Source: Opitutia bacterium UBA7876 (GTDB taxonomy: Bacteria; Verrucomicrobiota; Verrucomicrobiia; Opitutales; Seribacteraceae). Taken from it: 19,800 nt of DNA. The notes below the pieces were generated by a model. That model was not told the DNA's origin. It did not search any database and was given only the letters and a program-made list of their open reading frames with translations. The position numbers were made by a program, and so were the translations under genes. Of the stretch, positions 16,465 through 19,800 are shown in pieces (position 1 is the stretch's first letter; every line of letters starts with the position of its first letter). Where the stretch lies: contig DLRY01000099.1 in NCBI GenBank assembly GCA_002500665.1, positions 1 through 19,800 on the forward strand. The letters run 5' to 3'.

Positions 16465-17634
16465 TTAGGGAAGCGGGACTTGTTTTTCGGTTCTTAAATA
16501 TTGGATCAGGTCAAGAATTTCGGGATCCTTGAGGGTTAGCAAGAGGCCTTCCGGCATCATGGAAATTTTTGAGGTGACGCGGGTCTTCACATCCGACTTG
16601 GCAATCACACTTTTCTGACCCACCATGTTGAGGACGACCTTGTTGGCATCCTCCTCCACGACGTTCCCGACCGAGACCTGGCCGTCCTTGCTGGTTATGG
16701 TAACCATGCGGTAGCCCTCCGGGACGTCGTAACTGGGAGCCAGGACGTTGAGAAGAAAGTAATTGAGATCGGAACGGTTCGAGCCCGTCAACTCGGGCCC
16801 GATCTTGCCTCCCTCGCCATACATGACGTGACAGGCCCCGCAGACCCGCTGATAGACGGCCCTACCCTTGGAGGCGTCGGTTTTTGAGAAATCGGCCTTG
16901 AGGATCATGGACCTGTACTTGGCGATCTCTTTGTCCTTGTCCGCCGAGACCGCCTCCACCTTTCCATATACCTTCTCGAAGACATCTCCGAGCATGGCAT
17001 GAAGATTGCGGGCGACGTAAGCGGGAATCTCCTCCTTCGCGACATTGCCTTCGCTCATCGCCTTGACCAAGGCCCGGGCATATGGCTTTCGGGAGGCCAG
17101 GGTCTCGACAACGGCCATTCTTTCCTTGGAATCGAATTGGGAATACCTCGCAAGCAGGGTGGGTGCGGCGGGCTTGTAATCGAAGGCGGAATAGGCCCGC
17201 ACGGCCTCCATGCGGAGCCCTTGGTCGAGCAATCCGGCGAGCTTGGGCGGAAGTTTGGGATTCTTTTGCGCCACCAGACCGGACAAGGCCAGTTTGCGCT
17301 CGGACAGAGGCTCCTTCCGGTCCAAGAGTTTGGCCAAGGCCGAATCGCCCGCCGATTCGTCCCCGAACACCTGCCCGATCCGGCCGACAAGGGCCAACAC
17401 TTCCTCGTTGCCCTGCTTTTCCAGTTTCACTTTGAGCTCGTTCCAACCCGTGGGCGGGTCGACGTCGCGCCGTCCCTCCAGTCCCCCCAGCATGCCCTTA
17501 AGGAAGCTGGCTTGGATGCCGGGATCATCGATTCCCTTGAGTGCGCCCACGATGGCATCGAGTTGCGAATCCGCCCGGGCGGGGGATATGCACAGGAAAC
17601 CGAGGATTACCGCAAGGCAGGGAAGACGCTTCAT
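16465..17634 (-). CDS. Exported HEAT-type protein with C-terminal cytochrome c domain
   Basis: A 389-residue protein with a signal peptide (about 1-22, cleavage after ARA). About 25-235 is helical and HEAT-like. About 252-389 is a class I-type cytochrome c domain with heme motif CGACH at 265-269 and a likely axial methionine in SMMPEG (M359 or M360). The segment from EGGKIGPELTGSNR to the end matches the PVC C-terminal heme-binding domain that is usually fused to a membrane-bound dehydrogenase propeller. Here it is a separate gene, placed two bases before the propeller/ThuA gene, so the two are surely made together. The expected role is to accept electrons from that dehydrogenase in the periplasm and pass them on, for instance to the copper protein encoded nearby. 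That partnership is inferred from gene order and family habit. Confidence 0.9.
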   Translation of the reverse strand: MKRLPCLAVILGFLCISPARADSQLDAIVGALKGIDDPGIQASFLKGMLGGLEGRRDVDPPTGWNELKVKLEKQGNEEVLALVGRIGQVFGDESAGDSALAKLLDRKEPLSERKLALSGLVAQKNPKLPPKLAGLLDQGLRMEAVRAYSAFDYKPAAPTLLARYSQFDSKERMAVVETLASRKPYARALVKAMSEGNVAKEEIPAYVARNLHAMLGDVFEKVYGKVEAVSADKDKEIAKYRSMILKADFSKTDASKGRAVYQRVCGACHVMYGEGGKIGPELTGSNRSDLNYFLLNVLAPSYDVPEGYRMVTITSKDGQVSVGNVVEEDANKVVLNMVGQKSVIAKSDVKTRVTSKISMMPEGLLLTLKDPEILDLIQYLRTEKQVPLP

Positions 17635-17646
17635 TATTTGTGAATA

Positions 17647-17677
17647 ATCATACTAAGCCATTGGCCTGCGCGTTCAA
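17647..17677 (-). promoter_or_regulatory. Candidate promoter before the cytochrome gene
   Basis: Read on the minus strand, TTGAAC (17677-17672) and TATGAT (17652-17647) are separated by 19 bases and lie just ahead of the start codon at 17634. The -10 matches five of six consensus bases. The spacing is long and the untranslated leader would be very short. It lies in the 87-base gap after the Gfo/Idh/MocA gene, so it could give the cytochrome and downstream genes their own transcript. Confidence 0.3.
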
Positions 17678-17721
17678 ACCAAACCTTTGCCGCTGCTTGA
17701 AATGGAAAAGCGGGAGTCCGT

Positions 17722-18855
17722 CTACGCAGAGAAGCTCCAATCGGGCAATCGAATCAGCTCACCGCCCTTGAGTGCCGACTCATGGGCGAGGATACCCGCC
17801 AGGGTAATGTTGGCGGACTGTACGGCGTTGGGATAACCCTCTCCATTCCCACGCAAAAGCTCTACGAACTGGTGGACCAAGTGAGGATGCGAGCCTCCAT
17901 GGCCGGCTCCCTGGGTGAAGCTGAGGTGTTCCTCGCCATCCTCGTTGGAATAAACCCCACCCGTCGTGAAGGGCGCGATTTCATCAGGAAGCAGCTTGGC
18001 GAAGTCAGGACACTCAACGGGCTCGGGAATCTCAGGCTCAGGCTTCTTCGCAGTATGAACGATGAGGGGTTCGCCCTCGATCAGGGGCCACTCCACAGCC
18101 TTCTTGGAACCATAGACCTCGAAGCTCTCGCGATACTGGCGGGCAACGTCGAAGAGCGAACGGTAGACCTGGGCGCTCAAGTCGCTGTCTCGAAACTTGA
18201 GGTGGGTGGTTTCGACCGCAAAAGGTGAATCATAGCAGTCGTGCATCTCCTCCCGGATGGTTCCGCTTGGGAAGCAGCTGACGTACTCGGCGTCATGCCG
18301 GCCCAACCCCAGGACCGGGCCTACGCAATGGGTGGCATAGTGCATGGGCGGAAGTCCCGGCCAATAACCGGGCCATCCGTCCATATCCTGCTGGTGGCTG
18401 GCCTTGAGGAACTGGAGTTTGCCCAGGTCTCCACTGTCGTAGAGTTCCTTCATGTAGAGGAATTCTCGGGCGTAAACCACGGTTTCCATCATCATATACT
18501 TCATGCCGCTTTCCGCGGACAGGTTGACGATGGCCTCGCAATCCTCCACCGAGGTAGCCATCGGAACGGTGCAAGCCACGTGCTTGCCCGCGCCCATGGC
18601 CTGCAGGGTCGCCTCGGCATGATGGGGGATCGGGGTGTTGATGTGGACGGCATCGATATCGGTATCTTCAAGCAACTCCGCGTAATCGGTGAATCTCTTG
18701 GCGATACCGTACTCGTCGGCGACCTTGTTCAGGTTCTCCTCGTTGCGCTGGCACAGGGCCACGATCTCGGCGTTGGGATGGCGTTGATAGATGGGGATGA
18801 ACTCGGCTCCAAAGCCGAGGCCAATGATGGCTACTCTAGGTTTTTCGATACTCAT
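17722..18855 (-). CDS. Gfo/Idh/MocA-fold protein lacking the EKP lysine
   Basis: A 377-residue cytoplasmic protein with no signal peptide. The N-terminal Rossmann fold shows GLGFGAEF at 12-19, so it should bind NAD(P). The catalytic EKP motif of ordinary family members is replaced by TVP (T96-V97-P98), and the usual DxxxH position reads HYATH (H172 to H176). MMMETVVY at 121-128 (E124, Y128) and YxTHxxGPV at 173-181 are reminiscent of GH109 enzymes, which keep a bound NAD and cleave glycosidic bonds through a transient oxidation. It may therefore be an NAD-dependent glycosidase or another non-dehydrogenase member rather than a sugar dehydrogenase. This is my inference from motif memory. It sits between the azurin-like protein gene and the cytochrome gene on the same strand, with gaps of 73 and 87 bases. 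It is the only clearly cytoplasmic enzyme in the run. Confidence 0.88.
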   Translation of the reverse strand: MSIEKPRVAIIGLGFGAEFIPIYQRHPNAEIVALCQRNEENLNKVADEYGIAKRFTDYAELLEDTDIDAVHINTPIPHHAEATLQAMGAGKHVACTVPMATSVEDCEAIVNLSAESGMKYMMMETVVYAREFLYMKELYDSGDLGKLQFLKASHQQDMDGWPGYWPGLPPMHYATHCVGPVLGLGRHDAEYVSCFPSGTIREEMHDCYDSPFAVETTHLKFRDSDLSAQVYRSLFDVARQYRESFEVYGSKKAVEWPLIEGEPLIVHTAKKPEPEIPEPVECPDFAKLLPDEIAPFTTGGVYSNEDGEEHLSFTQGAGHGGSHPHLVHQFVELLRGNGEGYPNAVQSANITLAGILAHESALKGGELIRLPDWSFSA

Positions 18856-18892
18856 GGTTGAATGCTTGGGGGTTTAATTGTGGAAGGGATTC

Positions 18893-18898
18893 ATTATA
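18893..18898 (-). promoter_or_regulatory. Candidate -10 box before the Gfo/Idh/MocA gene
   Basis: A perfect TATAAT on the minus strand lies 37 bases ahead of the start codon at 18855, inside the 73-base gap after the cupredoxin gene. No good -35 hexamer is found 16-18 bases upstream, so the call rests on the -10 alone. Confidence 0.3.
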
Positions 18899-18928
18899 TT
18901 TTCCTCCAATTGAGTCAGAGGCTAGAGG

Positions 18929-19800
18929 CTAGGGCTCGATGACCAACTCTCCCTTCATAAGGCGCCAATGGCCAGGAAAGGTACAGAGGAAAGGATAGCG
19001 TCCCGGCTTGGTCGGAGACTTGAATACAAGATCGAAGCTGGCACGGGGAAGAATCATCGGAGTCTGGGCAATAACCTTGGCCTCTTCCGGAACGAAGTTC
19101 CTGACCGCCGCTCCGGGCTGGGTAATCATCAAATCGGTCGCCTTGCCGACGGATTCATAGGTTCCTGGGGCTATGATTACAAGGTTATGGGGCATGTTGT
19201 CGGCATTGGTGAAATTGATCCCGGTCCATTGGCCCGCCTTTGCCACAAGCTTGGTCTCACTAAACAAGAGTCCGGTTATGGCATCGATCCTGAGCCTCTG
19301 ATCCACCTTCCTCGCTTCCACCGGCTTCTCCTTTCTGTACACCGGCTTCATCTCGTTGAGCGAGAGTTCGTCATACCAGGCCTTTCCCCTGGATCGACCC
19401 CACCCTCCGAAAAGACAGTTCACCGTTACCCGACGGCTGGAGGGATTGAGGAAGACGGTTTCCACCTTCCGCCAGTCATTGGTCCCGCGTACGCCCTTGG
19501 TCATGGCTTTCTGTTGCAACTCGTGAACGTTGAGCATGGCTCCCATTCCGCCACCTTCAATTCCTTCCGTCTTGATCCAGGCGGAGAGGGAATAGCGGAC
19601 CCCGGACTTCAGCTCCACGGTCGCATAGGCGCTCGTGTCATGACCGCCGTCCGATGATATGCCCAGCGATGCCTTGCCCGATCTGACGAATCCCTTGGCG
19701 GTGTCAATGAAGTGCTCAGCCTTTCCGCTCCCACTGTAGGTACGGACCTTCCACCCCTTGGGCAGTTTGCCGTCGTTATCTTCAAAGGAAGGATTGGGCA
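18929..19800 (-). CDS. Partial gene: carbohydrate-binding-like region plus azurin-like cupredoxin domain
   Basis: The frame is open to the window edge, so the 5' end lies beyond 19800 and only the last 289 residues are visible. An internal GTG at 19618 is not a credible start, because conserved sequence continues upstream of it. The first 150 or so visible residues begin NPSFED, then LPKGWKV, the usual opening of CBM4/9-like or similar beta-sandwich modules. From about residue 175 a cupredoxin domain follows, with a full type 1 copper set in azurin spacing: H204 in NMPHNL, then C272, H277 and M281 in CTFPGHWRLM. It should carry a blue copper centre and shuttle electrons outside the cytoplasm. 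In PVC bacteria such a tail often follows a dehydrogenase/cytochrome protein, so the missing part may be one. That is inference. Confidence 0.85.
   Translation of the reverse strand, partial: PNPSFEDNDGKLPKGWKVRTYSGSGKAEHFIDTAKGFVRSGKASLGISSDGGHDTSAYATVELKSGVRYSLSAWIKTEGIEGGGMGAMLNVHELQQKAMTKGVRGTNDWRKVETVFLNPSSRRVTVNCLFGGWGRSRGKAWYDELSLNEMKPVYRKEKPVEARKVDQRLRIDAITGLLFSETKLVAKAGQWTGINFTNADNMPHNLVIIAPGTYESVGKATDLMITQPGAAVRNFVPEEAKVIAQTPMILPRASFDLVFKSPTKPGRYPFLCTFPGHWRLMKGELVIEP

Noticed and set aside
15617..16468. Open frame of 283 codons on the plus strand opposite the dehydrogenase/ThuA gene
   Set aside because: The opposite strand encodes a clear multi-domain protein over the whole span. 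The plus-strand translation shows no motif or signal and looks like a shadow of codon bias.
18914..18931. Short tandem GAGGCTA repeat at the end of the cupredoxin gene
   Set aside because: Only two 7-base units across a stop codon, which is not distinguishable from chance.

Overview
The window looks like a chromosomal stretch from a PVC-superphylum bacterium (Planctomycetota or Verrucomicrobiota; I cannot decide which). The reasons are three formylglycine sulfatases, a DUF1592-family cytochrome protein followed by a DUF1552 protein, a membrane-bound-dehydrogenase-type propeller paired with a c-type cytochrome, and an azurin-like domain. These families cluster in that group. None of the gene starts has a convincing Shine-Dalgarno sequence. 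I see no tRNA, rRNA, CRISPR array, insertion sequence or phage gene.

Layout. (1) Positions 6-4457, minus strand, read right to left: a sulfatase with an extra C-terminal domain, a secreted seven-repeat FG-GAP/VCBS protein, and a GH88/GH105-type unsaturated-uronyl hydrolase. (2) Positions 4672-9533, plus strand: an SGNH/GDSL esterase, a large DUF1592-family protein with two CxxCH motifs, and a Tat-exported DUF1552 protein. (3) Positions 9554-19800, minus strand, read right to left: a protein cut by the window edge that ends in a carbohydrate-binding-like region and an azurin-like cupredoxin; a Gfo/Idh/MocA-fold protein without the usual EKP lysine; a HEAT-type cytochrome c; a 1024-residue dehydrogenase/HEAT/beta-sandwich/ThuA fusion; an SGSH-like sulfatase; a small zinc-ribbon membrane protein; and a third sulfatase. 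The last three overlap by four bases at each junction (GTGA, then ATGA), so they are probably translationally coupled.

How the genes may work together (inference). Almost every product has an export signal. Sulfatases, a GH105-type hydrolase and an SGNH esterase fit periplasmic or surface breakdown of a sulfated, probably acetylated, uronate-containing polysaccharide. The dehydrogenase propeller, two kinds of cytochrome and a type 1 copper domain could form a periplasmic sugar-oxidation and electron-transfer chain. The cytoplasmic Gfo/Idh/MocA-fold protein and the ThuA domain fit oxidised-sugar metabolism. No polysaccharide lyase, SusC/SusD pair, transporter or regulator is visible, so the substrate is open.

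The points most worth following are a domain of about 100 residues shared by the first sulfatase and the ThuA fusion, the small zinc-ribbon membrane gene fixed between two sulfatases, the splitting and rearrangement of the usual dehydrogenase-cytochrome protein, and the Gfo/Idh/MocA-fold protein with GH109-like residues.
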